Origin: Nocardia goodfellowii
Lineage (GTDB): Bacteria > Actinomycetota > Actinomycetes > Mycobacteriales > Mycobacteriaceae
Length of the DNA: 64,000 bases
Direction: 5' to 3'
Assembly: GCF_017875645.1 (NCBI RefSeq)
Contig: NZ_JAGGMR010000001.1
Span: forward strand, 5,952,001-6,016,000
Shown here: piece after piece, positions 1 to 8,852 of the stretch
How the letters are laid out: every line of letters starts with the position of its first letter
Numbering within the stretch: position 1 is the first letter of the stretch
Translations under genes and position numbers: made by a program
Notes under the pieces: generated by a model
The model's input: only the letters and a program-made list of their open reading frames with translations
The model's database searches: none
Told to the model about the DNA's origin: nothing

Positions 1-300
1 ATCGCGCAAGCCGTCGTCGAGGCGGTGCCGGGATCACGACTGCTGATCACGGGCGAAAGCGGGCCGGACCCGCGCTCGTACCGGGTCGACTTCTCGGCCG
101 CGCGCCGCGAACTCGGGTTCAAAGCCTGGTGGAGCGTGCCCGCGGGCGCGGCGCAGCTGTATCAGGAGTACACCACGCGCGGGCTCACCAGCGACGCCTT
201 CTTCCATCGGTTCACCCGGCTCGCACATCTGGAGCGGCTGCGCGACAGTGGCGTGCTGGACGAGTCGATGCGCAGACTCACCCCCTCCACACGGTCCTGA
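1..300 (+). CDS. NAD-dependent epimerase/dehydratase, C-terminal fragment (cut by window edge)
   Basis: The reading frame is open from base 1 and ends at TGA 298-300, giving the last 99 residues of a longer protein. The segment RSYRVDFSAARRELGF followed by a Gly-Ala-x-Gln-Leu helix is the usual C-terminal substrate-domain ending of extended SDR sugar-nucleotide epimerases/dehydratases. The nucleotide-binding half lies outside the window. It converges with the RmlC-like gene, overlapping its 3' end by 23 bases. A role in making an NDP-sugar for the adjacent glycan locus is inferred from position. Exact substrate cannot be told. Confidence 0.75.
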   Translation: MAQAVVEAVPGSRLLITGESGPDPRSYRVDFSAARRELGFKAWWSVPAGAAQLYQEYTTRGLTSDAFFHRFTRLAHLERLRDSGVLDESMRRLTPSTRS

Positions 301-838
301 GCAGATGCTCCCAGCTGCCTGCCGCGGCGTCGCGGGCCGAGACGATGCTCACCGGCATCGGCCACTCGATACCGAGTTCGGGGTCGTCGTAGGCGACGCC
401 CAGGTCCTCGGCCGGCTCGTGCGCACGATCGATCCGGTAGCAGACATCGGCGTAGGCCGACAGCGCCTGAAAGCCGTGCAGGAAGCCGGGCGGCACGTAG
501 AGGGTGTGGAAGTCGATGTCGTCGAGCCGGAACGCCTGCTGCCGGCCGAAAGTCGGCGAATGCGGACGGATGTCGACCAGGACATCGTGCACCGCGCCGT
601 TGGCGCAGCGGACCAGTTTCGCCTCGCCGCGCCCGGCGCGCCCGTGCATACCGCGGACAACCCCACGCGCGGAACGGGATTGGGAATCCTGCAGGAAGCT
701 CGCGGCAGTGCCGGGGGCGTCGAGATAGTCGTCGAAGATCTCGGCGTCGAAGGTTCGGGTGAACAGGCCGCGGTCATCGCGGTGGGGCTGCGGGATCAGC
801 AGCAGCACATCCGCCAGATCGCATCGCTCGATACGCAC
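278..838 (-). CDS. RmlC-like dTDP-4-dehydrorhamnose 3,5-epimerase family protein
   Basis: A 186-residue cupin protein of normal RmlC length. Family landmarks are RGMH (residues 62-65, with the conserved His), VDIRPHSPTFG (88-98), the PPGFLHGF cupin motif (116-123) and a late DDPELGIEWP segment. RmlC enzymes epimerise C3 and C5 of 4-keto-deoxy NDP-sugars. The usual Tyr-Tyr just after the YK strand is replaced by Arg-Ala-His (138-140), so the acid residue may be lost and activity changed or absent. The GTG start at 838 gives the family length; longer versions add sequence unlike the family. It is divergent from the methyltransferase gene, 31 bases apart. Confidence 0.8.
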   Translation of the reverse strand: MRIERCDLADVLLLIPQPHRDDRGLFTRTFDAEIFDDYLDAPGTAASFLQDSQSRSARGVVRGMHGRAGRGEAKLVRCANGAVHDVLVDIRPHSPTFGRQQAFRLDDIDFHTLYVPPGFLHGFQALSAYADVCYRIDRAHEPAEDLGVAYDDPELGIEWPMPVSIVSARDAAAGSWEHLLRTVWRG

Positions 839-869
839 CGCGTCATCGTCGCATGAGGAAGGGTCGACC

Positions 870-1958
870 GTGGTGATTGTGTGCCGGGGATGCGGGGGCA
901 GCGTGCTGCGACCGGTGCTGGACTTGGGGAAAGTACCTGCGGCGGACCACTTTCCGCCCGCCGAGACCCCCGTCGAAGCGAGCGAGACAGCACACCCGCT
1001 GCGCATGGATGCGTGCGCGGATTGCGGGCTGGCGCAGCTGGCGGAGGACGACACCAGGGCCGAGGAACCGCGCGGGGTGGAGCCACTGGCGTTGCGGGAG
1101 CAGGCCGCGGACGCCGTGCGGCGGGTCGCCGGGCTGCTGCGCGGAAATACGGTGCGCGAGTTCGGAAGTCCGCACGGCGGAACCTGGGTGCCGCTCTTGC
1201 GCGCGCACCGGTTCAGCGAAGTGAGCGGAGTCGCGGACGTGGTGCTCGACTGCTTCGGCATCATGCATGAACCAGACCAGCGAGCGGCCTTCGCCGAACG
1301 GGCAGCCGCCACCGCTCCCGACGGCGTGCTGCTGCTCCAATACCACTCACTGGCCACAATCGTCGCGGCCGGACAGTGGAACGCGTTGCGGCACGGTCAC
1401 TTCGCGTATTACTCGCTCGCGGTGCTGCGCCGGTTGCTGGCCGCGGCCGGGATGAGCGTGATCGCGGCTTGGCAGTTCGACCTGTACGGCGGAACCGTGC
1501 TGCTGGCCGCCGTACACGGCGACGCCGAACCCGATGCCGGCGTGCACACCGTCCTAGCCGCCGAGGCGCGGCACCTGGATATCGCCGCCGTGCGACGCCT
1601 GCAGCAGGTCACCGACGCGCATGCCGCGGCACTGCGCGGCTGGCTGGAAGCACAGTGCGTGCAAGGCCGCCGGGTCTACGCCTACGGCGCGGCTTCGCGC
1701 GCCGTAGCGCTGTTCAGCTTGGCGGGTGTGCACCACGGGCTGCTCACCGCGGTGGCCGACGCGTCCCCCGCCAAGCATGGCCGCCGCATGCCGGGCACCG
1801 ATGTCCCGATCGTCGCACCGGCCGAACTGCTGTCGGCGCAACCGGATTCGATCCTGCTGACGCTACCCGACCTGCTACCGGAGGTCCGCGAGCGCTTTCC
1901 CGAACTCGCGGGCCGGTGGTACCTGGACGACCCGGACGGACCTCGGAAAGGAGGATGA
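870..1958 (+). CDS. Shortened NDP-sugar C-methyltransferase-like protein
   Basis: A 362-residue protein with the architecture of TylC3/TcaB9-type sugar C-methyltransferases: an N-terminal zinc site (C5, C8, C49, C52), a methyltransferase core and the C-terminal domain seen in AYGAASRAVALF. The GTG start at 870 follows AGGAAGG. Several hallmarks are altered. The glycine-rich SAM loop reads VREFGSPHGG (95-104), the usual TyrXTyrXSerSer stretch after the second CxxC is missing, and the catalytic TyrHisGluHis is RHGH (174-177). The protein is also about 45 residues shorter than typical members, with the loss after SAM motif I. It may be an inactive or re-purposed paralogue. Its stop overlaps a strong ribosome site for a 20-codon frame. 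Confidence 0.7.
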   Translation: MVIVCRGCGGSVLRPVLDLGKVPAADHFPPAETPVEASETAHPLRMDACADCGLAQLAEDDTRAEEPRGVEPLALREQAADAVRRVAGLLRGNTVREFGSPHGGTWVPLLRAHRFSEVSGVADVVLDCFGIMHEPDQRAAFAERAAATAPDGVLLLQYHSLATIVAAGQWNALRHGHFAYYSLAVLRRLLAAAGMSVIAAWQFDLYGGTVLLAAVHGDAEPDAGVHTVLAAEARHLDIAAVRRLQQVTDAHAAALRGWLEAQCVQGRRVYAYGAASRAVALFSLAGVHHGLLTAVADASPAKHGRRMPGTDVPIVAPAELLSAQPDSILLTLPDLLPEVRERFPELAGRWYLDDPDGPRKGG

Positions 1959-2017
1959 ACACCTCGAATTCGCTGCGCGGCAGCGGATTCGTCGCTCGCT
2001 CGGCTCAGATCTGTTGA
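1955..2017 (+). other. Possible 20-residue leader or remnant ORF with strong Shine-Dalgarno
   Basis: ATG 1955 overlaps the methyltransferase stop as ATGA and is preceded by AAAGGAGG, but the frame stops after 20 codons. The peptide MNTSNSLRGSGFVARSAQIC has no recognisable family. Such a good coupled start usually serves a full gene, so this may be a truncated former operon member, or a chance small ORF. No homology can be claimed. Confidence 0.25.
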
Positions 2018-2127
2018 TATGACACCAACTATTTACTGCCACCCTGATGAAGCTGGATGATGGAATGTCGCCTCGCGCGCTCTACCGTCAGGCGTCATCG
2101 GGGCGCGGGGATACCAAGGGGATTCAG

Positions 2128-2757
2128 ATGAGGGAAACCAAGCTCCGAGCTCGGAGTGTGCGTATGTTCACGTTGGCTTCGGTCCTGGTCACAGGATTGG
2201 CGCTCGGAACCGGATCGGCCACCGCGGCGATCGACAGCAGCAACAGTATCGTCGACCACAGTTCGCGTACGGTCGAGGCGATCCAATCCGATACTCGCAT
2301 AGAGTTCGTGCCGCCGCTGGACGGAAACCCGTTGACCCGGGAGTGGTTCCACGACGGGGTGGCGGCCTACCGCATCACCGGGCCGGACGCCGACAAGTGG
2401 CGCGGCAAGATCACCATCGGCTATCAGGTCGGATTTCCGGCCACGCTGAACGGCAGGCTCCGGTTCGAGTACCGGACACCGGGCCTCGGCGTCGACCTCG
2501 GCAATGATTCGGTCCTCAAACTCGACGGCTTGATCCCGCGCGCGGGCATCGAGCTGGAGGTCGGATTCGGGCCCGGCATCAAGACCGTCGAGGTGGCCAG
2601 CGGCGAGGCGTCCGGGTCGGAGGGATTCCTGCGGCTCGGCTCGTTCCACGGCACGGTCACCGGTGTACTGGGCACGACCAATATCCGCCCGTTCGTGGCG
2701 GTGGTCAGCTCCAGCGGCGACACCGTGATCACCTACGGGCGGCTCTGGACCCTCTGA
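2128..2757 (+). CDS. MspA-family mycolate-layer porin
   Basis: A 209-residue protein, close to the 211 residues of MspA. Residues 1-33 form a signal peptide (basic start, hydrophobic core, Ala-rich cleavage region near ATAA). The mature part starts with Asp-rich sequence and contains the family stretch WFHDGVAAYRITGPDADKW and a glycine-rich beta-barrel region ending in GRLWTL. MspA-type proteins form octameric channels for hydrophilic solutes across the mycolic-acid outer membrane. ATG 2128 was chosen because AAGGGGA precedes it and it begins the signal peptide; an upstream ATG at 2047 would bury the signal. It has its own terminator and is probably not functionally part of the glycan operon. 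Confidence 0.9.
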   Translation: MRETKLRARSVRMFTLASVLVTGLALGTGSATAAIDSSNSIVDHSSRTVEAIQSDTRIEFVPPLDGNPLTREWFHDGVAAYRITGPDADKWRGKITIGYQVGFPATLNGRLRFEYRTPGLGVDLGNDSVLKLDGLIPRAGIELEVGFGPGIKTVEVASGEASGSEGFLRLGSFHGTVTGVLGTTNIRPFVAVVSSSGDTVITYGRLWTL

Positions 2758-2777
2758 TCCCGGCCGAAGCGCGCCGT

Positions 2778-2810
2778 CGCCCGGATCTCAGCGGAGGTCC
2801 GGGCGATTTC
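2778..2810 (+). terminator. Rho-independent-type hairpin after the porin gene
   Basis: CGCCCGGA (2778-2785) and TCCGGGCG (2798-2805) are perfect inverted repeats around a 12-base loop, followed by ATTTCGT. It lies between the convergent porin and GT2 genes. Confidence 0.6.
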
Positions 2811-2825
2811 GTGTCGTCGCGGCGC

Positions 2826-3656
2826 TCAATCACCGGGCCGAGCGCCGCCGGCCCCGAGGGTGCGGACCCGCAAACGGTGCAGGGCCTGACGGGCCAGCCG
2901 GGCATCGCCGGTCAGGACGTCACCGCGGGACACGAGTTCGGGATAGTCACCCGCCAGCCGGTGATGGAACCGCAGCATGTCGGTCAGCTTGCTCACCGTC
3001 GACGTCTGGCTGCACAGATTGAACGACGAATTGCGCCACGCGGCAAGGATTTCGGTCATTCCGAAGAAGACACCGAAGGAGGCGACGCGGGCGAACAGAT
3101 CCACGTCCATCGGGAAGACCAGATCACCGCGCAGACCACCGACCTTGTCGAAATGCGAGCGGTAGAACATGCCCGCGGCGGTGGGACCGAAATCGGCGGG
3201 CCCCCGGCGCACGATGGCACGGGCCAGCGCCCGCGGCGATTGCCGGCCCAGCAGTCCGGGCAGCCCGAGCTCGGTTTCCAAGAGCTCCCCCGCCTCGTCG
3301 ATCACCTCGAAGCGACTGGAGCAGATGGCGATCGACGGGTCGGACATGACTTCGAGTTGAGCGGCCAGGGCGCCGGGGCGCAAAACGTCGTCGGCGCAGA
3401 CCACCTTGACCAGCTCACCGCGGGACGCCCGGATCGCGGTGTTCCAGTTGTCCCCGATCGGCAGCACGGTCTCGTTGCGCAGCACCCGGATTCGGGGATC
3501 GTCGAACGAGTGCGCCAGCTCACCGGTCTCATCGGTACTGGCATTGTCGAGCACCAGCAATTCGAAATCGGCATCCTGGTCGAGCACGGTGCGCAGTGTC
3601 GTCGCCAAGGTGCGCCCGGCGTTGTAGGCCGGGACGACCACGGACAGCGTTGACAT
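2826..3656 (-). CDS. Family 2 glycosyltransferase
   Basis: A 276-residue GT-A fold inverting glycosyltransferase. The N-terminus SVVVPAYNAG (5-14), the LDNASTDET nucleotide-binding segment and CADDVL (87-92, the Asp-Asp metal/nucleotide site) are diagnostic; no membrane segments are seen, so it acts on the cytosolic side, transferring a sugar from an NDP donor to a lipid-linked glycan. It follows the pyruvyltransferase gene with one base between stop and ATG (TGAAATG), so translation is coupled. Donor and acceptor cannot be predicted. The C-terminal 25 residues are basic and low-complexity. Confidence 0.85.
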   Translation of the reverse strand: MSTLSVVVPAYNAGRTLATTLRTVLDQDADFELLVLDNASTDETGELAHSFDDPRIRVLRNETVLPIGDNWNTAIRASRGELVKVVCADDVLRPGALAAQLEVMSDPSIAICSSRFEVIDEAGELLETELGLPGLLGRQSPRALARAIVRRGPADFGPTAAGMFYRSHFDKVGGLRGDLVFPMDVDLFARVASFGVFFGMTEILAAWRNSSFNLCSQTSTVSKLTDMLRFHHRLAGDYPELVSRGDVLTGDARLARQALHRLRVRTLGAGGARPGD

Positions 3657-3657
3657 T

Positions 3658-5019
3658 TCAGCCCCCTAACCGTTGCACCGGTCGCAGCGGTCCGTCCTCC
3701 ACCAACCCGAAGACACGCTCCAAACCGGCTCTGCTGGCATCTATCTGGTCCATCGCCCGCTGTTGCAGCGGATCGCGCAGCGCGGGCGCCCCGTCCCAGA
3801 GTTCGGTGATCGCGCCGGTGAGCTGCTCGGACAGGTCCGAGTCGTCGAGGTGGACGACGCGCAGGCCCGCGCCGAACATCCCGGCCAGACCGTGGAATTT
3901 GTCGTCGTAGTACTCCGAGGCTGTGATCGCGACGGCCGGAATGCCCTGGGACAGGGCGAAAACCGCGAGATGATAGGCGCTGGTGACCAGTACCCGGCAG
4001 CGCGCGACCTGGCGGGCCACGTCGTGAGCGTCGGCGCCCCGCCCCACCGGCGGTCGCACGCGCTCGGCGCCGGACAGCAGCGGAAGCGTGGAAAGCCGGT
4101 CTTCCGAGGCATATTCGGAGATGATCAGCGGGATCAGCCCCGCGTCGAGTGCGGCGGAGCGGGCGCGCACCACCTTGCCGAGGGTCTCCTGCGCGGCGGC
4201 GGTGACTTTCGAGTAGTCGGCGACGCGCAGGCACACCCCGATATCGGTGCCGATCCTGGGATCGCGCAGCCGGTAGGCGAATTCGACGGCGTCGTCACCG
4301 GTGACCAGGAACTGTTCGCGGGCGACACCCAATTGTGCGAGCAGTTCGGGACCACGGCGGGCCTCGCGCAGGCCGATGAAATCGACGCCTGGCAATACCT
4401 CACCGGCCCGGCGCCACAGCTCCTTGTCGTGCATCGGGCCCAGGCCCTGGCCGACAAGGGCCGCCGGAATCCCCAGTCCGCGAGCATGTTCCAGCAGATC
4501 CAAGGTGCGATGGGCCTGATAGCGGTCGACATCGGTGAGATAGCCGCCGCCGAGGGCGAGCACCAGCGAGGCCTCGCGCACCGCGTCAGGGATTTGCACC
4601 GGGAACTCCTCTGGGATCTCCTCGGTGTCATCGCCCGAATCCGGTGCGGCATTACGGTTGACAGCTCGCATGGCCCGCAGCCGATCTTTGGGGCCGTCGG
4701 TGGCGGCGCGCCACCGGAGGGCGGCGGGACCGACCAGTTTCGTTGCGGCCGTGCGGGTCAGCCAGCTGCCGGACCGCCAGCTCCAGTCCGGCCCGCAGAT
4801 CGGTTCGACCTCCGGCAACAGACCACGCACGATGGCGGGCTGGTGCGTGAGCAACCCGATGCGCGCGTGCGGCCAGCGCGCGCGCAGCCGTTCGACGGTG
4901 ACGGACATCATCGCGATGTCGCCACGATTACGCAGCCAGTACTCCCCGTTCTCGACGAGTACGCGAATTTCACGCTCGGCGACGTCGGTTCGCTGTGCCA
5001 CTGACGTTCCAGTCCCCAC
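3658..5019 (-). CDS. Polysaccharide pyruvyl transferase family protein
   Basis: A 453-residue protein with the PF04230-type pattern: ENGEYWLRNRGDIAM near the N-terminus, LALGGGYLTDVDRY in the middle, GVCLRVADYSKV and a C-terminal segment VLVTSAYHLAVFALSQGIP with the family His. These enzymes transfer the enolpyruvyl group of PEP to sugar hydroxyls, forming acidic ketals on exopolysaccharides. The GTG start at 5019 has GGGAGG about 11 bases upstream. Divergent from the GT4 operon and coupled to the GT2 downstream, it suggests that the polymer carries pyruvate or a related substituent, though some family members act on other acceptors. Confidence 0.8.
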   Translation of the reverse strand: MGTGTSVAQRTDVAEREIRVLVENGEYWLRNRGDIAMMSVTVERLRARWPHARIGLLTHQPAIVRGLLPEVEPICGPDWSWRSGSWLTRTAATKLVGPAALRWRAATDGPKDRLRAMRAVNRNAAPDSGDDTEEIPEEFPVQIPDAVREASLVLALGGGYLTDVDRYQAHRTLDLLEHARGLGIPAALVGQGLGPMHDKELWRRAGEVLPGVDFIGLREARRGPELLAQLGVAREQFLVTGDDAVEFAYRLRDPRIGTDIGVCLRVADYSKVTAAAQETLGKVVRARSAALDAGLIPLIISEYASEDRLSTLPLLSGAERVRPPVGRGADAHDVARQVARCRVLVTSAYHLAVFALSQGIPAVAITASEYYDDKFHGLAGMFGAGLRVVHLDDSDLSEQLTGAITELWDGAPALRDPLQQRAMDQIDASRAGLERVFGLVEDGPLRPVQRLGG

Positions 5020-5249
5020 AGTTTTGATCCTCCCGCTGGCCCCCCGCGGGTCGGCTCGTCGGCGAGCTCGAACTCGCTGTGCAATTTACACCTGCGCAGC
5101 TATCGCGGGCCAGGGTACTCGGACTCCCTTGTTGTGGACCTCAGCGCGCCGCGTTCACCTAGACTGTTGCGCGGGAAGCTGGTTCGGCATTGCGCTGCGG
5201 AAACCTTTCATACGCAGGGACGATCGAGGCTAGGAATTAGGGGGCTGGG
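5020..5249. promoter_or_regulatory. Divergent promoter region of the glycan operons
   Basis: This 230-base gap separates the minus-strand pyruvyltransferase/GT2 pair from the eight-gene plus-strand operon and must contain both promoters. I see no ORF worth calling, no strong sigma-70-type pair and no clear operator. Confidence 0.5.
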
Positions 5250-6374
5250 GTGTCGGCAGAGCCCGAGTTTGTTTCTGTCCATATGACCGGTTCGGAATGG
5301 TTCAGCTCGGCGCCCGGTGGACTCAACCGGTATTTCACCGATCTGTTTCTCGCGCTCGCTCGCCATCCCGAGGCGTCGGTCTCCGCGGCGGCTTTCGGCG
5401 ACGCACCGCCCGCACCAGGGGCGAAATCCTGGGGGCCGGTGGGGCGTTCGACCGCGCGCAGGACGCGCACCGCCTTCCGCGCTCGATCCGACTTGCGTCC
5501 CGGCACGGTGCTCGACCGGCATTTCTGTCTGTACGGGCCGGCGGCCGTGGACCGGCGCGGCGGCATGCCGCTGGTCGTGCACTTCCATGGGCCCTGGGCC
5601 GCCGAGAGCAGGCTCACCGGGCAGCGCGAATTCGCCACGCGCGCCAAGTATCTGGTCGAGCGGCTGCGGTATCTGCGGGCGGATCGGTTCGTGGTGCTCT
5701 CGCCCTACTTCCGAGATGTGCTGAGTAATGACTATCGCGTGCCGGCCGATCGAATCGAGGTGATCCCTCCCGGCGTGGACCTGACTCGCTTCACCGCGGC
5801 ACCGGTGCCGAACGACTCCGACGTCCGAACCATCCTGTGCGTGCGCCGGCTGGAACGGCGCATGGGCATCGACAACCTGCTGCGGTGCTGGCCCGAGGTG
5901 CTCGCCGCGCATCGGGACGCGCGGCTGGTGATCGTCGGCACGGGCACGGCCGAGAGTGAATTGCGTTCGCAGGCAGCACCGCTCGGCGAATCGGTGCGCT
6001 TCGCGGGGCATATCGGCGATGACGAGTTGACCGCGTTGTACGCGGCGGCGGAGTTGACTGTCGTGCCCACCATCGCGCTGGAAGGCTTCGGCCTGATCGC
6101 CCTGGAATCGCTGGCGGCGGGCCGGGCTCCCATCGTGACCGACTGCGGTGGGCTGCCGGATTCGGTTCGCGGACTGGATCCTTCGCTGATCGTCCCGGCC
6201 GGCGACGCCGAGGCACTGGGTTCGCGAATCGTCAGTGCGCTCAACGGTGACCTGCCGGAATCCGCGAAATGCCGTGCGCACGCGGAAAGTTTTTCGTGGG
6301 ATGTCACAGCGGAGCGACATCTGACGATGTACCGGGATATCAGACGAATCAAGCATCGCGAAGCGACCTCGTGA
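5250..6374 (+). CDS. Family 4 glycosyltransferase (first gene of polymer operon)
   Basis: A 374-residue GT-B fold retaining glycosyltransferase. The N-terminal acceptor domain has the glycine turn SAPGGLNRYF, and the C-terminal donor domain carries VIPPGVDLTRF, a GTGTAESELR turn and the EGFGLIALESLAAG motif with the paired glutamates of GT4 enzymes. It starts at GTG 5250 after GGGGGCTGG and opens an operon in which the following genes overlap by a few bases. Expected role: adding a sugar to the lipid-linked repeat unit in the cytosol. Substrate specificity is not predictable from the sequence. Confidence 0.85.
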   Translation: MSAEPEFVSVHMTGSEWFSSAPGGLNRYFTDLFLALARHPEASVSAAAFGDAPPAPGAKSWGPVGRSTARRTRTAFRARSDLRPGTVLDRHFCLYGPAAVDRRGGMPLVVHFHGPWAAESRLTGQREFATRAKYLVERLRYLRADRFVVLSPYFRDVLSNDYRVPADRIEVIPPGVDLTRFTAAPVPNDSDVRTILCVRRLERRMGIDNLLRCWPEVLAAHRDARLVIVGTGTAESELRSQAAPLGESVRFAGHIGDDELTALYAAAELTVVPTIALEGFGLIALESLAAGRAPIVTDCGGLPDSVRGLDPSLIVPAGDAEALGSRIVSALNGDLPESAKCRAHAESFSWDVTAERHLTMYRDIRRIKHREATS

Positions 6375-7525
6375 GGGGTAGCGGTCGGGCGGCGGAGCGC
6401 ACTCGGGTTCTTTTCCTGGCGCATACCGCCGCCCCCTCCGGTGCCGAACTGGCCACCATGCGGCTGGTATCGGCGCTGGCGACAGTGCCCGGGTTCGAAC
6501 CGAGTGTTGTCTATACCGAGGACGGGCCGATGGTCGAGCGCATGCGAGCACGCGGGGTCGAAACCCGAGTGCTGCGTGGCACTTTCGACAGTCGCGCGAT
6601 GACGATCGGGGCGGGCCCGCTGCGGTTGGCGGCCGGATTCGTGGCGCTGCTGCGGCTCGGCTGGTCGATCGGCGGCGCCGCGCGCGAGGCGGATGTGCTG
6701 GTCGCGGAGAGCACCAAGGCGCTGGTGATGGGGCTGCTCGCGTCCCGGCGGGCCGGAATTCCGCTGGTGTGGCAGGTGCATGACCGGATCGCGGCCGACT
6801 ACTTCGGGCGGCTGCCGACCGTGGTGATCCGCGTGCTCGGACGGCTGGCAGCGCACGGGTATCTCGCCAACAGCACGGCGACGCTCACCACGCTGTCCAC
6901 CGGTCGTAAGCCCGCCGCGGTCGCCTATCCCGGTGTCGAACTAGGCGACGATCTCCAACGGCCCGCCCAGCGCGCGCCGGCGGACGCCGTGGTCGCGGTC
7001 GTCGGCCGGTTGAGCCCTTGGAAGGGCCAGGATCTACTCTTGCGGGCGCTCGCCGAAACCAAAGTCCCACCGCGTCAAGTATTTTTGATCGGCGGCACAT
7101 TCTTCGACGAAGAGCCGTACCGGGCCGAGCTGGAGCGGCTCGCCGCGGACCTCGCGCTGCCGGTGACGTTCACCGGCCATGTCGAGGATCCCGGTCCGTA
7201 CCTGCGCGACGCCGATGTGCTCGTGCACTGTTCGGTGCTGCCCGAGCCCTTCGGGCAGGTGGTGGTCGAAGGCATGCACGCGGGCTGCGCGGTCATCGCG
7301 TCCGGCCCCGGCGGGCCCGCGGAAATCGTGCACGACGGAGTCGACGGACTGCTGGTAGCGGGCGGGGATCAGCGGCAACTCGTCGCTGCCCTGGACACGC
7401 TGCTGGGCGATCCGCAGCTGCGGACCCGGCTCGCCGAAGCCGGCCGGATCCGCGCCGTGGACTTCGCGATCGACGCGACCGCGCGCACGGTCGCCGCCTT
7501 GCTGGAGCGCGTGCGCCGTGGCTGA
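6371..7525 (+). CDS. Family 4 glycosyltransferase (second)
   Basis: A 384-residue GT-B glycosyltransferase. FLAHTAAPSGAELATMRL (about 14-31) is the donor-domain-facing N-terminal loop, VVGRLSPWKGQDLLLRA marks the start of the C-terminal Rossmann domain, and PEPFGQVVVEGMHAG carries the ExFGxxxxE motif that grips the nucleotide sugar. GTG 6371 overlaps the preceding stop as GTGA, which decides this start over a longer frame. It shares the operon with a second GT4 and the flippase and polymerase, so it most likely builds the repeat unit. Confidence 0.85.
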   Translation: MRGSGRAAERTRVLFLAHTAAPSGAELATMRLVSALATVPGFEPSVVYTEDGPMVERMRARGVETRVLRGTFDSRAMTIGAGPLRLAAGFVALLRLGWSIGGAAREADVLVAESTKALVMGLLASRRAGIPLVWQVHDRIAADYFGRLPTVVIRVLGRLAAHGYLANSTATLTTLSTGRKPAAVAYPGVELGDDLQRPAQRAPADAVVAVVGRLSPWKGQDLLLRALAETKVPPRQVFLIGGTFFDEEPYRAELERLAADLALPVTFTGHVEDPGPYLRDADVLVHCSVLPEPFGQVVVEGMHAGCAVIASGPGGPAEIVHDGVDGLLVAGGDQRQLVAALDTLLGDPQLRTRLAEAGRIRAVDFAIDATARTVAALLERVRRG

Positions 7526-8852
7526 ATCCAAGCATCGCAAAGCCGACGAAGTCCGCGGCCCGGCCGGGGGCGGCGCGCATCGTTCTCAGGGTGCGGTCGG
7601 ACTGCTCCGCGATATCGGATACGTCATGTTCGGCAAGTACGGCCAGTATCTGATCACCATCGTGACGGTGCCGCTGATCGCCCGGGTGCTCGGCGCGCAC
7701 GGCATGGGCCTGGTCGCCATCGGCATGTCGGCGTATTTCCTCGGGTCGTTGCTCGTCGACCTGGGCATCACGCAGTTCCTCGCGGCACGGGTGCACGAGG
7801 AGGCCGACCAGCGCACCGAAGCGGAACGGCATGCGCAGATCAACCAGTTGCGCGGCGACTACCTCGCCATTCGCACCAGCATCCTCGCCGTACTCGGCGT
7901 GGCTCTGCTGTTCAGCCTGGTGATCCGGCTGCCGGAAGCGGTCGACATGATCCTGCTCGGCCTGTTCGCCGGCGGGTTCTGGTCGGTCTCGGAGGACTGG
8001 TTGCTGATCGGCCAGGGCCGGTTCGGCACCTCCACCGCCTACCAGGCGGTCGGGCGCGTCGGCTATCTGATTTTGCTGGTCGCCCTGTTGCCACGGCTGC
8101 CGAGCGCCCAGCTGGCGCTGCTGTGCCTGCTCGTTTCCTCGATCCCGACCGTGGCCTTGACCTGGTGGGATTCGATTCGCAAGTACGGCAGGCCGGCCCG
8201 GCCGCACCTTTTCGCCGGTGTCTTGCGCACGGGCGCACCGATTCTCACCTCGCGGCTCCTGGTCACCCTGTACGGCCAGGGCGCCGCCGCGGTGTATTCC
8301 GCGGTGCTGAACACGGTGTCGCTGGGCCTCTATTCGGCCAGCGACCGTCTGGTCCGCGCCATCCAATCCACCTTGGACCCCATCGGTTTCGCACTGCTGC
8401 CCCGGATGGCCCGGCGCAGCGCCGACCATCGGTTCTGGCGGCACGCCCTGCAGGCGCTCGCGCTGTGCGTGGGTGCGGCGACAATCGCGGCCTGCGCGGT
8501 GTGGCTGGCCGCGCCGATACTGATCACGCTGGTCTTCGGCGACGAATTCGATGCGGCTATCGCGCTGTTGCGGGTGGAGATCTTCATCCTGCCCGCCACC
8601 ACCGTGACGTCGTTCGTCACCACCGCGCTGCTGCCGGTCCGCCAGGACACCACCGGCGTGCTGATCGGCGCGATACTCGGCACCTGCGTCGCGGCGGTCG
8701 CGCTGGGCATCGCGTTCCGGACCCATTCGGTATGGACGCTGATCTACGGGACCGTCGTCATCGAATTCACCGTGGCCGCTTGGTATCTCACGCGCGTGCG
8801 GTGGCTCATCAGGCGCGAGCGCACCGCGCCGGTACGGGAGGGATCGGCGTGA
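7518..8852 (+). CDS. Wzx-like oligosaccharide flippase
   Basis: A 444-residue integral membrane protein of the polysaccharide biosynthesis/MATE-like flippase superfamily. After a polar 35-residue start it has about twelve hydrophobic segments; YVMFGKYGQYLITIVTVPLI and ARVLGAHGMGLVAIG are the characteristic first helix and loop. Wzx proteins move undecaprenyl-linked repeat units to the outer face of the plasma membrane. The GTG start overlaps the GT4 gene by 8 bases. With the polymerase and chain-length-like genes following, this defines a Wzx/Wzy-dependent pathway. Confidence 0.85.
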   Translation: MAESKHRKADEVRGPAGGGAHRSQGAVGLLRDIGYVMFGKYGQYLITIVTVPLIARVLGAHGMGLVAIGMSAYFLGSLLVDLGITQFLAARVHEEADQRTEAERHAQINQLRGDYLAIRTSILAVLGVALLFSLVIRLPEAVDMILLGLFAGGFWSVSEDWLLIGQGRFGTSTAYQAVGRVGYLILLVALLPRLPSAQLALLCLLVSSIPTVALTWWDSIRKYGRPARPHLFAGVLRTGAPILTSRLLVTLYGQGAAAVYSAVLNTVSLGLYSASDRLVRAIQSTLDPIGFALLPRMARRSADHRFWRHALQALALCVGAATIAACAVWLAAPILITLVFGDEFDAAIALLRVEIFILPATTVTSFVTTALLPVRQDTTGVLIGAILGTCVAAVALGIAFRTHSVWTLIYGTVVIEFTVAAWYLTRVRWLIRRERTAPVREGSA

